DNA of 64,000 nt, taken from Amphiura filiformis. Lineage: Eukaryota; Echinodermata; Ophiuroidea; Amphilepidida; Amphiuridae. The position numbers and the translations under genes were made by a program. A model generated the notes under the pieces. That model did not search any database, was not told where the DNA came from, and saw nothing but the letters and a program-made list of their open reading frames with translations. The DNA lies in assembly GCF_039555335.1 (NCBI RefSeq), contig NC_092642.1, positions 18,691,208 through 18,755,207 on the forward strand, given 5' to 3'. Shown here piece by piece: positions 37,517 to 49,426 of the stretch (the first letter of the stretch is position 1; each line of letters starts with the position of its first letter).

Positions 37517-38519
37517 TTAAGGGCTATGGGGTATGAACGTTTGGACAGTATTTATTTTGGGACATTAGAGCACACCAGACATACGAATTCGTGCAGCCGG
37601 TCCAAACGCGCAAATCTTCACGCCTCAGCCACAATCAATCTTACAGTAGACTAACAGGAAGAACTGATCGGGGAACTGATCAATACATGAACTCATATTT
37701 CCCACTCACAACCAAGAGTTGGAACAACCTGCCGCAACAACTAGTGGACATTAAACTATCTACACAATTCAAGACAGCCGTGGCTGAGCAGATCTTCAGC
37801 CAGGAAGAAAGCACCCAACGAGAATAAGTAACCGAAAGCACCCCTCTACATCCTCTCGCCTGACCTCCGAAGGAGGTGTTGAGAGTACCATCAGATTCAG
37901 ATTCAGAGACATATCGAATTGCATTCTGAATACGAAGAATGTCATTCTGATATCAAATAATTTTGATTTTTTTGAAATTTGCAATTTAATACACATTTTA
38001 TGGCAAATCATTAAAATCGATATTTTTGATATTTAACAGTACTTGAAGTAAACTTTATAAATCTGATGATTTATACTTAAAGTGTATTTAGGTGGGATGA
38101 AAAGCCGACGATCAATTGAAAATTTTAACCTTTGGTATTGAAGATATGGATTTTTTTTCCAAAACACCCAAAAAAATTAGGTCTTTTTGGGAAAAAATCC
38201 ATATCTTCAATATGAAAGGTCAAAATTTTCAATTGACCGTCGGCTTTTCCTCCCTGCTACATACACTTTAAGAATATATCATTAGATTTATATAATTTAC
38301 TTCGAGGACTGTATTATATCAAAAATTTGAAAAATATCAAACTTTTTAATTTGTCATAAAATTTGTATAATATTGTGATTTTCAAAAAATGAAAATTATT
38401 TGATATCAGAAAGACATGCTTCGTATTCAGAATGCAATTCGATAGGTCTGGGGTGCTCTCAGGTCCCACAAAAAATACTGTCGAAACCCAAATATAAACG
38501 CTCATTTTAGATCCCTTAA
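37517..38519. mobile_element. TTAA-flanked foldback element, copy 3, with nested insertion
   Basis: Inverse orientation relative to copies 1 and 2, with TTAA at 37517-37520 and 38516-38519. About 330 bp near the left side belongs to a nested non-LTR insertion. The outer end is about 105 bp upstream of the UTP15 ATG. Confidence 0.75.
37591..37906 (+). mobile_element. 5'-truncated non-LTR retrotransposon tail with TSD
   Basis: The + frame encodes SYSRLTGRTDRGTDQYMNSY and then FPLTTKSWNNLPQQLV, the C-terminal motif of CR1/jockey-type elements. It ends in an ATCAGATTCAGATTCAG microsatellite tail. The flanks AGACATACGAATT (37577-37589) and AGACATATCGAATT (37907-37920) are a near-perfect target duplication within the foldback element. 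Confidence 0.8.
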
Positions 38520-38620
38520 TACCATGCAATTTCAGTCTTAGAATATAAAGAAATTTTATAATTCGAAGTTTATGAGGTATTCAAATGGGGTTCTCTAAAT
38601 CTGAAGATATACTGCAACCA

Positions 38621-38945
38621 AAGTGTTTGATTGATTGATTGATTGGTTGGTTGATTGATTGCGGGATTGATTGATTGATTGCGGGATTGATTGATTGATT
38701 GCGGGATTGATTGATTGATTGATTGCGGGATTGATTGATTGATTGTGGGATTTGATTTATTGATTGATTGATTTATTGATTGGTTGATTAATTGATTGCT
38801 TGATTGATTGGTTGATTGATTGTTCGATTGATCGAGTGAGTGAGTGAGTGAGTGAGTGAGTGAGTGAATGAATGAGTGAGTGAGTGAGTGAGTGAGGGGG
38901 GGTGCACGTGCGTGAGTGAGGGGGTGAGTCGGAGTGAGTGAGTGA
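38621..38945. repeat. Compound GATT then GAGT microsatellite
   Basis: 38621-38830 is GATT-based with a higher-order GATTGATTGCGG unit; 38831-38945 is GAGT-based. The minus-strand ORF across it (TSLTHSLTHS) is repeat read-through. Confidence 0.9.
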
Positions 38946-39117
38946 CTTTGAGTAAGTGAGTCTTTACTTTGTCTGATTGTCTCATCTCTTCGAAACTACA
39001 CAAATTTTTTATCAGCTTCTGTTCCGTCCCTTTTTCCTCCTTCTTTTCTTTTCTCTTTTTCACGTCCATTTTCTTCCTTCAATTTTCACTGGCTCCCTAG
39101 CTGTAGCTCCTATATAC

Positions 39118-39850
39118 CCAGTGGCGTAACGTGGGTCATCATATTGGGGGGGTACGGTAACTACCGACCATGATTGGGGGCACCGGCAGTGACGTAACTA
39201 GGGTTGGTGGCGCCCGGGGCAAGAAACAAAATTGGCGCCCCTATCCCCCCCAACCCGAGAATATATTAGACGCTGGCAGTGGCGCGCGTAGCTAGGGGTT
39301 GTGGTGCCCCGAGGGCTAAAGTCTAAAGATACAAAATGCCCCCACCCCCCCACCCCCATTCTTGAAACAATTGCGTGCGGAGCGCTCGAAATTTTGGACA
39401 ATAGGGCCTACCACTAATAAATTTTGGTTACCGTACTAGAAGCAGATGATGGTGGATGCGATATCGCTATTTTTGACGTCGCCATTGGATTAACACATAC
39501 TCATGAAATCTTCACAAACAATTCTAAATTTGTTATGTGGTGTCAAAGCAAAATTATCTTACTCTAAAACCGTTGGGGTTCTGCAAAGTACCCCACTGCA
39601 AGTATGTTTTTAATAATTGTCCATTTATAATCGCTAACCGTGTATTGTGAATGGGGCTGTCAGCCCTGTATCTTCGCCAGCCTCGTACGTCCGAATTGCG
39701 TGTCCTATGCCGCCTGACTAGAAGTTGAATATCGGTCTTAAAATGTTCTTTCAATTGATTTTGTGCTTGGAGGGCGCAGAATCTATCCTGAATGGTCAAT
39801 TTGGCACCCCCTGAGGGTGGCGCCCGGGGCACCTCCCCCCTGCCCTGCAC
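39118..39850. repeat. Cluster of CAGTGGCG-type element ends
   Basis: CAGTGGCGTAACG (39119), CAGTGACGTAACTAGG (39187) and CAGTGGCGCGCGTAGC (39268) are left ends like those of the hAT-like MITEs here, followed by G/C-rich GGCGCCCGGGGC phrases. Only lefts are clear, so nested or truncated copies. Confidence 0.4.
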
Positions 39851-40450
39851 AAGCCGGTTTTGATCATTTTCCTAAGGAATTTTCCTATTGGGCACGTGTC
39901 CCCCCCCCGTTTTCAAAATTTAGAAAGTCCGAACCATGCGTTCTATTCCGTTTCCATGGTAACGGTCATGCCATTTAAGGATTTTTTTGTTATTTTTTAC
40001 CTAAAATGGCACATTTTTATAACTAGCGATTTCTTGAAAACTAAATGGAGTAGGCCTAAAGTTCATATTTAGTGTGAAGAACACATGTCACAAGGATATT
40101 TTAAATATGTAAACAAAATCATCGCTTAATTCAATACATCTATATTTATGGGTAAAAATGCCATTTTTTGGAGATTTTTGTTCAGTTTTGACCAAAAAAT
40201 GTAATTTTTACATGGGAAATATTTTGAAAAAATGACTTATGCATCATGGAAAGTGTATCAATTTGCTAAGATGGATGTATGAATAAAAAAAGTCAATTAT
40301 AACATTTTTCTGTAACCTATGGTTTTTGACCTATGAACTCTTGGAATTCACAAGTAGGCCTAAAATGCGTGTTTTAGTGATTTTTGATCATTTTTAAGCT
40401 ATTGGGGAACTCAAAGAGAAGACAGTTTCCATGGAAACGGCAATTTACAC

Positions 40451-40834
40451 CCCGGTCCCCGCACTCCGTGCATCTGTGGGTATTCATGCTCGTCGTAAAT
40501 TTCGCGAAATAAGGGGTGTTTTCAGATGAAGAAACACGATTCGCGAAACACAAAAAAGGGGTGCTTTTTCAAACCACGTGTTCGCGAAATTGAAAAAAAA
40601 GGGTATTTTCATCGAGCAGCCTACGCGTTTCTGACAGAAAAGGGTATATTAGAAATATAGTTCGCATTTTAGCGAAAATAGGGTATTGTCGAAGGGCAAA
40701 TAATTCGCGAAATCGCTAAAAAAAAGGGGTGTTTTTCCCCTAAAAACTTCGCGAAATGAGATGCATAAGGGGGTGTTTTTAAAGTTCACCGACAAGCATG
40801 AATACCCGCGGATGCACGGAGTGCGGGGACCGGG
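40451..40834. mobile_element. TIR element with perfect 8-bp TSD, TTCGCGAAA-rich interior
   Basis: Left CCCGGTCCCCGCACTCCGTG is mirrored by CACGGAGTGCGGGGACCGGG. The perfect target duplication ATTTACAC is at 40443-40450 and 40835-40842. The TIRs extend to about 40 bp. The interior repeats TTCGCGAAA-like motifs. 384 bp, no transposase; superfamily uncertain (hAT, P and Merlin make 8-bp duplications). Confidence 0.8.
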
Positions 40835-41211
40835 ATTTACACCCATTTTTTTTGTTAATTTTACTCCAGGGAAATTAGTTCTATTTTACAGGAGATATTT
40901 GCTTTAAAATAAGCATAAATGGCCGTTGCCATGGAAACTGCATTACTCTTCGAATTCTCTCAATAGCCTAAAATTAAAGAAGTCCTGTTTATCAATAAAG
41001 TTAGTGTAATGTAAACTTTTGTAATGCAAGAAATTGCTAGAAATTGTGAAAAGGGGTCTATTTTTGCCCAAAATGGCCCAAATCACTAACAACGTGTATT
41101 TTAGAAATGCACAATTTACAAAAAAGTTTCGCTTTTCTGTCCGGGCTTTTCTCCCAAGAAGGTCCCGATTATAGAAAAAATAAACAAACTATAGCTGTGT
41201 AAACCCAGATA

Positions 41212-42217
41212 GGGGAGAGCGGGGAGTGTTCGCCCTAGGGGCAGGTTCGCCCACCCCTTGTTTCTCAGCACTACGGCTATCAGGGAATTTGGTGATGGCA
41301 AAATTAGGTGACATAGGTCATTATAAACTTCTCATATTAGCTACGTGATATATAGGGACGTGTTCATCGAACTGCAGCCAAAACAAAAAAAATTACACCA
41401 AAACGTAATTTTTTCTTGCATTAATAATGTTGTATTATCATTGATACATAAAAACAGATGGTTTTAATGGAAATCTGTATTGGGAATATATGGGATTTGT
41501 CAAAGATTTAATGCATTTATAAACTCCTTATTCGCTTTGTATTTTGCATACCCTGAAGAAAATACAAAATGTGCACAAGGGGCACGTTCGCCTTTTGAGG
41601 ATGGGGCATGTTCGCCCTATATCTTCCCCAGGCGGACTTACCCCAAACTGGAGGGCGGACCTGCCCCATCAGCGTATTATGCAAAATATTTATAATTATA
41701 CCATTAAACAAGGTAAAACTACTGAAAAGCATGTTTTTAAAGTTATGTGGTATCAGTATTACTCATACCACCGTTTATGTCCTAATCCATAATCTCCCCG
41801 AAGTTGTAAACATGATACGTTTAAGCTCACTTTGGACCCTATACATTTTACCCTGACCCGACCCCTGCAACAAATTTAGTGACTCCTCAGAAGAGAATGA
41901 ATGCCCTGTATACTCTTGCTAAATGTTTGCATATTATGTTATTGTTATGCAATGTTTAAACCTTTTTTTGTGATTAGGGTGAACTTACCCCACCATATGG
42001 GCGAACCTGCCCCAATATGGGGTAAGTTCGCCACTTTGCAAAACTTTTTTGTTTGCTCTATCCTGTTGCTATTGTAAGGCCTGTAGTTCTGGGATTGTGG
42101 CCGTATATAGCTAAGACATAGGGCTTTCACATGGGCTAATCAGGTCATCCCTAACCTTAAAATTGACATCGCTAGGCTGGTCAGAAAAATATAGGGCGAA
42201 CACTCCCCGCTCTCCCC
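41212..42217. mobile_element. 1.0-kb TIR element, TA flanks, GTTCGCCC motifs
   Basis: A 26-bp perfect TIR begins GGGGAGAGCGGGGAGTGTTC; its inverse ends CTCTCCCC at 42217. TA flanks both sides. The interior repeats phrases like GGGGCAGGTTCGCCC in both orientations (41240, 41580-41670, 41990-42030). No transposase ORF. Confidence 0.78.
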
Positions 42218-43261
42218 TATAGGATTTTACACAATTTAGCCCTAGTCTACTTTATAGTTGAAGCTGTTGTAATTTCGTTCTGGTATACATGGTATAGGTC
42301 CTACCAGAACGAAATTCAAATTTCACGATATCTTTGCTATAAACGAATTAATCTGCAAGAATTTTGTACATAAACATTAGGTCCTATGTAGCCAGAGGTT
42401 TCCAGTAATATAAAAATCTCAATTTTTTTTTATAGAAAAGTTGGGGGATGATGTTGTGGATCACGAAATGCCCTTTTAGTGGTGTGAATTGTTTATTATT
42501 TAAAAATTTAAAAAAATTGAATCAAAAGCAGCCTATTTTCGGGTCTATTTTATCCCAAAATCAAGGTGAAATTTTATTTGCCATGTTTATTAATTTGCTA
42601 TTTTAGCCCATTAGTTTTTGGACTAAAAGCTCTAAAAATAGTAAAAGCACAGATCCAGGATCTGTGGTAAAAGGAAGATTCACATGGAAACTGGAAAGCA
42701 TGGTCGATATCAAATATCTATCCGATTCTGATGGACCATAGCATAGCGTTGGAAGAGAGGTTCAAGTTAAAATCAATGTGTTTGAAATTGAATCGATGCG
42801 AATCGTATTAAACTTGAGAGTGAATTAAAGCCGTTTTCTACCCTCCGTTATTCAGGTGCAAGACGTGCATACGAGACGCAATAATTGGCAATTAGACATC
42901 ATTTTGAACTTCTACACATGTCAATCATGCAAAGTGAACTCAAGTGATGGACGTTAACACAGGCCGTTAAGCCTGTTATCATCATTGGAAGGGGTGGGGA
43001 GATAATTATACAAGCTATTGTTGGGTAAACAGCACTAATTGTTGATAATCATTTGAAATGAATGCTGCTCACGATCATGACGATCAAATCCAAACTACTA
43101 ATTTTCTTGCACTGAACAGGTCTCTTTTTGTTATAAATTTTAGAGTAAATTTGAATTTATGGATTTTGAATAATCTTGTTTCCATGTTGATTTTATCGAT
43201 GGTCGTTACAGATACATGTTGCTTATTTTCCATAACTATGGTACCGCAAGTGTTATAGATG

Positions 43262-43355
43262 AGGGGCGGTCAAAAAGTTCGTAGAAAATAATTTGGCTAG
43301 TAGGCCTACTCTTTCAAGTACCTTGTTCTACAAACTTATTGACCGCCCCTCGTAC
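43262..43355. mobile_element. Tiny mariner-like MITE (~95 bp)
   Basis: GAGGGGCGGTCAAAAAGTTC at the left and the inverse ACTTATTGACCGCCCCTCGTA at the right resemble mariner TIRs. Almost nothing lies between them. Confidence 0.6.
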
Positions 43356-43496
43356 ATGTTTTGATGGCGTGAGAATGAAATCTAGATATAAAACAATGAC
43401 AAATTGTACTATTTTAAAAACTGTTGAGAACAATCAACGAACAACCGAATGATAGAACGTATAGACCTATGGGAGCAAAAAAAATAAAGACAGACA

Positions 43497-43748
<252 letters not shown>

Positions 43749-44039
43749 CCCCAATTATAGTAAAAATAATTTTGGGAATAATTGGGGCCCCTACCCAGCT
43801 GCGCACAAGTATGGGTATAACCCTAACCCTACAACCTAACCCAACCCCAACCTGCAACTCTAATCCTAACCTAAAATAAATTATATATAGGGTGCGCATG
43901 CACGGTAAACCAGAATATTATTGTCCCGGGATTATTGTACCCCAGAATTGTACTTAAAATATAGGGTGCTCAGGGTAAACCAGAATTGTAACTAAACTAG
44001 AGGCAAATGATGGTCATAGACCACAAACCTAGGTGGGGC

Positions 44040-44830
44040 GTGTTGGTGTTGTGGAGGTATCTGACCCCTGCAAAATTTTCCAAAAATTTTCCCCTGGTCA
44101 TGTTGTTTGTTGTCGCCGAGTTTGAGTCCCTTTCTCCTTACGGATGTCCAGAAAATGCAATTTTAAAATTTGACCCCAGATGACCTTTGACCTGACCCCT
44201 GCAAAATGTTCAAAAATGTTTCCGTGGTCATCAAGTTTGTTGTCACCGAGTTTGAGTCCCGTACCCCTTACAGATGTCCAGAAAAGACATTTTAAGATTT
44301 GACCTCTATACGACCTTTGACCTGACCCCTGCAAAATGTTCCCCTGATCATGAGATTTGTTGTCACTGAATTTGAGCCCCATACCCCTTGCAGGTATCCA
44401 GAAAGTGAATTCTAAGATTTAACCCCAGATAACCTTTGACCCAAAATGTTCCCCTGATCATTAAGTTTGTTGTCACCAAGTTTGAGCGCCGTACTCCTTA
44501 CAGATGTACAGGAAATGCATTTCTAAAATTTCACATCTGCATGACCTTTGCCCTGACCCCTGCAAAACGTTCCCCTGGTCATGAGATTTGTCGTCACCGA
44601 CTTTGAGCCCCATACCCCTTACAGATATCCAGATAATACAATTGTAAGATTTTACCCCTTAATGACCTTTGACCCCAATTCTGTATGCAAGTTATAGGCG
44701 TGTGGTATAGCCGATGCATGCAAATGACATCATTGTACTATATATAATATGTGACAGAAGAAGCAGTTTGAAGGTATTTGGTTAAATACCGGAAATGCCC
44801 TCTTAATGACCTTTGACCTCAATTACATGT
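44040..44830. repeat. ~120-bp tandem array with TGACCTTTGACC motifs
   Basis: About five diverged units share TGACCCCTGCAAAATGTTCC, GTTTGTTGTCACCGAGTTTG and CCCTTACAGATGTCCAGAAA. Each contains TGACCTTTGACC or a one- to two-base variant (44181, about 44310, 44432, 44544, 44662, 44810). Confidence 0.8.
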
Positions 44831-46915
44831 AGGAGGAGAAGCAATTTGAAGTTATTGTCAGAAAGAAGAAGAAAAAGAAAGATTGGATAGCAAAACAGTA
44901 CCTAGCTCGGGGGTTGTAAACCCCAGATAGGTAAGAAAGATCGAATAGCAAAACAGTACCTAGCTCGGTGGGGGGGGGTTGTAAATCCACCAGCTAGGTA
45001 ATCAACATGATCAATGCTCATCATCTGCACATTATTATAATATCCACAACAACCATGACAACCGCCAGTGAACTTCTGAATGGTGAAATCGGAGTAAGTG
45101 GCTGACATCACCTGCTTGGAGGTCAGTGAAATTAGAGTTGTGACTGGGTTGCAGCAAGGGGTGGTTTTATTACCCAATTGGGAATCAACTTCCAGCTGCA
45201 AGTCTGATTCTACTTTTGATCTCTGTTCTGACCATGCTCACTATATAGTATACTTCCATGATTATATGTGCAAGTGACATAGCATTTTGAATTTGTTACA
45301 GAGTATGAGTTTTTTTTTGTACCCAAATTTGTCAAAGGTTATTCAATGAATATACAAATATATTGGGGTTCAAGAACTGGGCCATGATAGGTGAGTCTCT
45401 GTTGCCAGCGGAAGTACAACACGACTGATTCTAATGTGTAAACCCACCTAGGTAATTAGTGTGCCATGTCTCTGATATCAGTATTAGGCCTATCTGTACA
45501 CGATTTTTCAATTGGGACATTTTGTATAGGCCTACATGAATTTGTATTATTATTTTTTTTCATGATTCAGTGATATAGAGGGTACAAACACATTTTCCAA
45601 GTGAAAACTACTCCACTGGATATGCCATTATTTTCACATCAAAGACCCTGGGTCTAGATCGTTCATGTCATTGTACCCTGGCTGGGCTAGCAAGTATTTA
45701 GTAAACCTCAAAATTATGCTATTTGTCCCTGTCCCACAAAATGAGTACAAATTCAAAAGACATACTACAAGTATGCCTGCAATTGCTGCAAAGCCGCGAT
45801 TTGTTAGCAAATATGGGCAATTTTGGAACAGACATCTTTAAATTTTAGAAACCAAATCAAAAACCAATCTACAAATGTTTGGGGCACTGACTGAAAAGCT
45901 ATTGAAGTAGCTACAGCAAAAGAACAAATACTTGCAACAAGTTATTTTGTCCTTATTTTCAGAAAGCTGGACCACAGCACATAATTCCAAACTGTCACCC
46001 ACAAGCATTAAATCACTTGAATCGGCTCAACAATTTGAGCATCATCATGATAATAGCTGCTGCAAACAAACATCAGATGTTAGACATGTTAAAGAATTAC
46101 AAAAACAAATTCCACTTTCCTCATAGCAGCTATCCCAGAGGTGCCATCAGTTATTTATGGTTTTACTAAACTTTCTTTGCAAGTCCCACGGAGACTGCCC
46201 ACAATATTAACCCTCACAGGTTCTAACACACACTATTACCACAGAGGAACAGCCTCTAGTAAACAAAGGCAAAACAATTTTCCATGACATCAACTTGGGT
46301 TTCATACTTTAACCCTCTCTGAGTCTCTGTTGCCAGCGGAAGGAATGGACTAAAAAAGAATACCTAGGTGGGTGTAAACCCACCTAGTTAATTAGTCTCG
46401 AAAGGAATTTTAAAGGTAATACCCCCAATTTTTTTAATTCACTTTTTGCGGCAATTTTCTGCAAAAACTTCAACAAAATTGTTTCATACAAAAAACCAAT
46501 AATCATCGTGAATTCATGGGGCGTTATTGATGACGTTATTTGATTAGCATGGTGATCATTGCATGATACAAGTCTATCAATAATTATTATGTATCTATTT
46601 ATTAGAGTTGCCGGTCCAATGGCTTTCGCGGATGGCAATTCATCAGGCAATTCATATTATTCATTAAGCTGACTGACTTCGTTCGGTGCAGACAGGTGTA
46701 CAAAGTCTTTGGTCCCAATTCAACTTTGGAATATTTACTACCATGAAGATACACTATTTCACTGATAATAACAGTTTTCTTTGTGATATTGGATCTTTGT
46801 AGACAACAGTGCAGGCATCGTTAACAGTGAACATTGTTGATTTTAGGAACTTTCGCAGAAGTTTTAGTTCATTCCTGGAGGTTATTTCATAGTTTTGATG
46901 ATCAAGCTAGCAAGC

Positions 46916-47011
46916 ATGAGCGAGGGAGCAGTGACGGCGGCGAGCACCGCAGTAGTCAGCGGTATGGACAGAGGCTCAGACCCGGTCAACGGATCTACAA
47001 GATTACCATTG
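46916..47011 (+). CDS. ARID3 (dri): ARID3-like exon 1 (residues 1-32)
   Basis: ATG in GCAAGCATGAGC; encodes MSEGAVTAASTAVVSGMDRG and then SDPVNGSTRLPL. Donor GTGAGT at 47012. It is the least certain exon because the sequence is not conserved, but its phase and strong donor match exon 2. Confidence 0.7.
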
Positions 47012-49413
47012 GTGAGTAGCGATTTGTTCCCAAAAGCAGATATCAGATAATTTGTATAATTAACGGAATTTTTAATTGCAATGTTTGAGTGCTGCAGTTT
47101 GTATTTTATTTCTCCACATTTGGAGTTATTTTAATCATTTTGGGCCTAAACTTCGTCATGTCAGACATAACAATTTTTATGATTCAAGCAATTCACATGG
47201 TTTGAAGGTTTTTAGCTGAAACGTTTTTACCTCAGTTCAAACGACGTTTTATATTCTTAATTAGGGCCAGTAGATATTTTTTCTTTTACCAAACGAATCC
47301 CATATTGGCTACAGGTAACTATGCAGATTGCTAATTTTAGGGGGAGGGGAATGTGAAAATGTGCCAAAATTTGGGCAAAGTGCACTCTCTAAATGTAAAA
47401 GAGTGAATTTCCACACCGAGTTGAACGAAGGGCAACCCATTTTTGAGTGGAAATACTCTAAAATCAAAGAAAGTACATTTTCTTTAGGCAATATTCACTC
47501 TTTTGAGAGTATACAGACTACTTTTTTCAATCTTTATAGAGTGAAATTTTTCCATTCAAAAAGGGGTTGTCCTCCATTTCACTCTCTCACTTTTTTTTTT
47601 TTTTTTTTGCACTCTTTCCACTCGGTGTGCATTTAGAGAGTGAACATTCCCGACTTGTCATTTTGACGGGGGTAACACTAAGGCCTACATCAAATAAGAT
47701 ATTAAAAGTAAAATTGGTCCTAGGCCTATAATAGGCCTATATTATTTGCTTTATTAAATAGATATTTAGTTCATAAGCAGGGTATTTAGTTCTTTCTTGA
47801 AGCAAATGTGGCCTATCTTTCCTTGTTCATATTTATTCATATATGATGTGTTTATTAAAATGTTTGGGAGTGTTAGTGTTAACATGGTTAAGTTAGTGTT
47901 TAAATTTGTTAATTTAGTGTTTATACCTACTATTCATTAACTGTGGATTAAAAAATTTAGCAGTGTTTAAAATGTGTTACAAAGTAAATTGATTGAATTG
48001 AATAAAGTGTGGGGTGGAAGTGTTTAAAACCTAATTTTTTTCTCTGTAGGCCTATAGTGCACCTGCAATGGCTGCCACGCAGGTGTCATACTGGTCACCC
48101 TGCTATGATAATTACCAAAGTCATTTTTTAATATTTTGTGAACGAGTACAAAAAATGGTTCAAGCATGCATTTGAACATAAATTTATTCACCAATATCAA
48201 AATGACTTAGGTAATTATCATAGCAGGTTGACAATATATTTTTAGATGTGTGTACACTAGTTTGTAATGCATACAGGCATTTTATGTCAAGGCAGGTTCC
48301 AGTGGCATAGCTGCCGGGGGAGTAATTGCCTCCCCTGGCAAAATTGCCTATTTGGGCCCCCCCCCTAGTACAGGGAAAAGAGAAAGGAAGGAGAGAAAGA
48401 GAGAGAGAGAGGAAAAGGGGGGGGGGGGAGAAGAGAAAGAGGGAATCCATATATGATATGTAGTTCCATACGATACCGGTATGTAGTTCTATACTCGACA
48501 ATATACTTGACTTCTTGAAGACAATGATAGATAGTCCAACCAAAAGGTGAAGTGGGCAGGAGACCAGCAACTCCCTTGTAATCAACATTCAAGTGGCGTA
48601 AATACCTTGAGATTCTTATATAAATTTCAAATTAATTTTTGTTAATTTATCTCTCCCATCCAACAGTCACCACCAAACCACCTCTCACATTCTCCCCCAC
48701 TACACCATCAATACTCATCGATGTACACCCATGCATTATCTGCACTATCCCAACACGCAGCCAGACAAGACCATCTAGAAACACTAGCTCGTCTTCACAA
48801 TGGACACATCAAGACACCCACAGACCTCATTGTAGATAAGATGGAGCCTGTTGATTATAATGGACATTCAGCACTTTTACAGCGTCGTCAGATCAGGCAG
48901 CCTAGTTTGTCCCCGCCGAGATCTCGTAAGGACTCACAGGACTCCTTAACACATTATGCAACAAGTCCATCACAGTTAAAAATGACAGATAATGCTATTG
49001 ACTTGTATGTAGCAAGAGCACCACAGTACAACTGCAAAAGCCCAACAAACATGGCAAAAATGAACAGACGAGGAAGTCCTCTTCCAGAAAGAGACTTTAT
49101 AAATGGACCTAAGTATGTATCAGCAGCAGCAGGTTCACCGCCAAGACAAACAAGGAGTCCACTAGATGATTCCTTCAAAATAAATGGAGAACAGGACCCA
49201 ATCAAGGACAGATCGTTATCTCCACCTATAACTCCTACAGACTTGTCCATGAAGAGGACTTCAGAGTCAGGCTCACCACCAGCAGGGATGGAGGATGGCA
49301 GGAGATCCCATGGATCTAGAGAGGATGGTGAGGATCTGATGGAAGGGGATGACAGTAGGGACATGGAGAGAGGGAATCAGTCTGATTGGACGTTTGAAGA
49401 ACAATTCAAGCAG
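46916..49413 (+). CDS. ARID3 (dri): ARID3/dead ringer-type transcription factor, N-terminal exons (3' partial)
   Basis: Two coding exons, 46916-47011 and 48667-49413, joined in phase 0, give 281 residues; the rest of the gene is right of the window. The second exon ends SDWTFEEQFKQ immediately before donor GTAAGT. W[ST]FEEQFKQ is the lead-in to the extended ARID domain of Dead ringer/ARID3 proteins, which continue with an LYE...DPKRKEFLDDL block. The N-terminal region is low complexity, as usual for the family: SP-rich, with several SPP sites, a PTDLS motif at residues 222-226 and an acidic EDGEDLMEGDD stretch. Known role: AT-rich-DNA-binding regulator of development; sea urchin Dri acts in skeletogenic and oral ectoderm specification. 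No ARID exon is found in 49414-64000, so the next intron exceeds 14.5 kb. Confidence 0.85.
47383..47642. mobile_element. MITE with CACTCTCTAAATG ends, copy 1 (ARID3 intron 1)
   Basis: CACTCTCTAAATG and CATTTAGAGAGTG ends, poly-T near 47590, and internal AGAGTATACAGACTACTTTT. A second copy in opposite orientation lies at 61511-61744. Confidence 0.7.
48667..49413 (+). CDS. ARID3 (dri): ARID3-like exon 2 (residues 33-281)
   Basis: Acceptor CTCCCATCCAACAG, donor CAGGTAAGT. 249 codons, phase 0 at both sides. Ends at the first residues of the extended ARID domain. A MITE starts 13 bp after the exon end. Confidence 0.85.
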
Positions 49414-49426
49414 GTAAGTTTGAAAC

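Noticed and set aside
38788..39069. ORF with Thr-His-Ser-Leu repeats
   Set aside because: Product of the GAGT/GATT microsatellite.
48954..49364. 136-residue minus-strand ORF
   Set aside because: Shadow of ARID3 exon 2, which has splice sites and family motifs on the plus strand.
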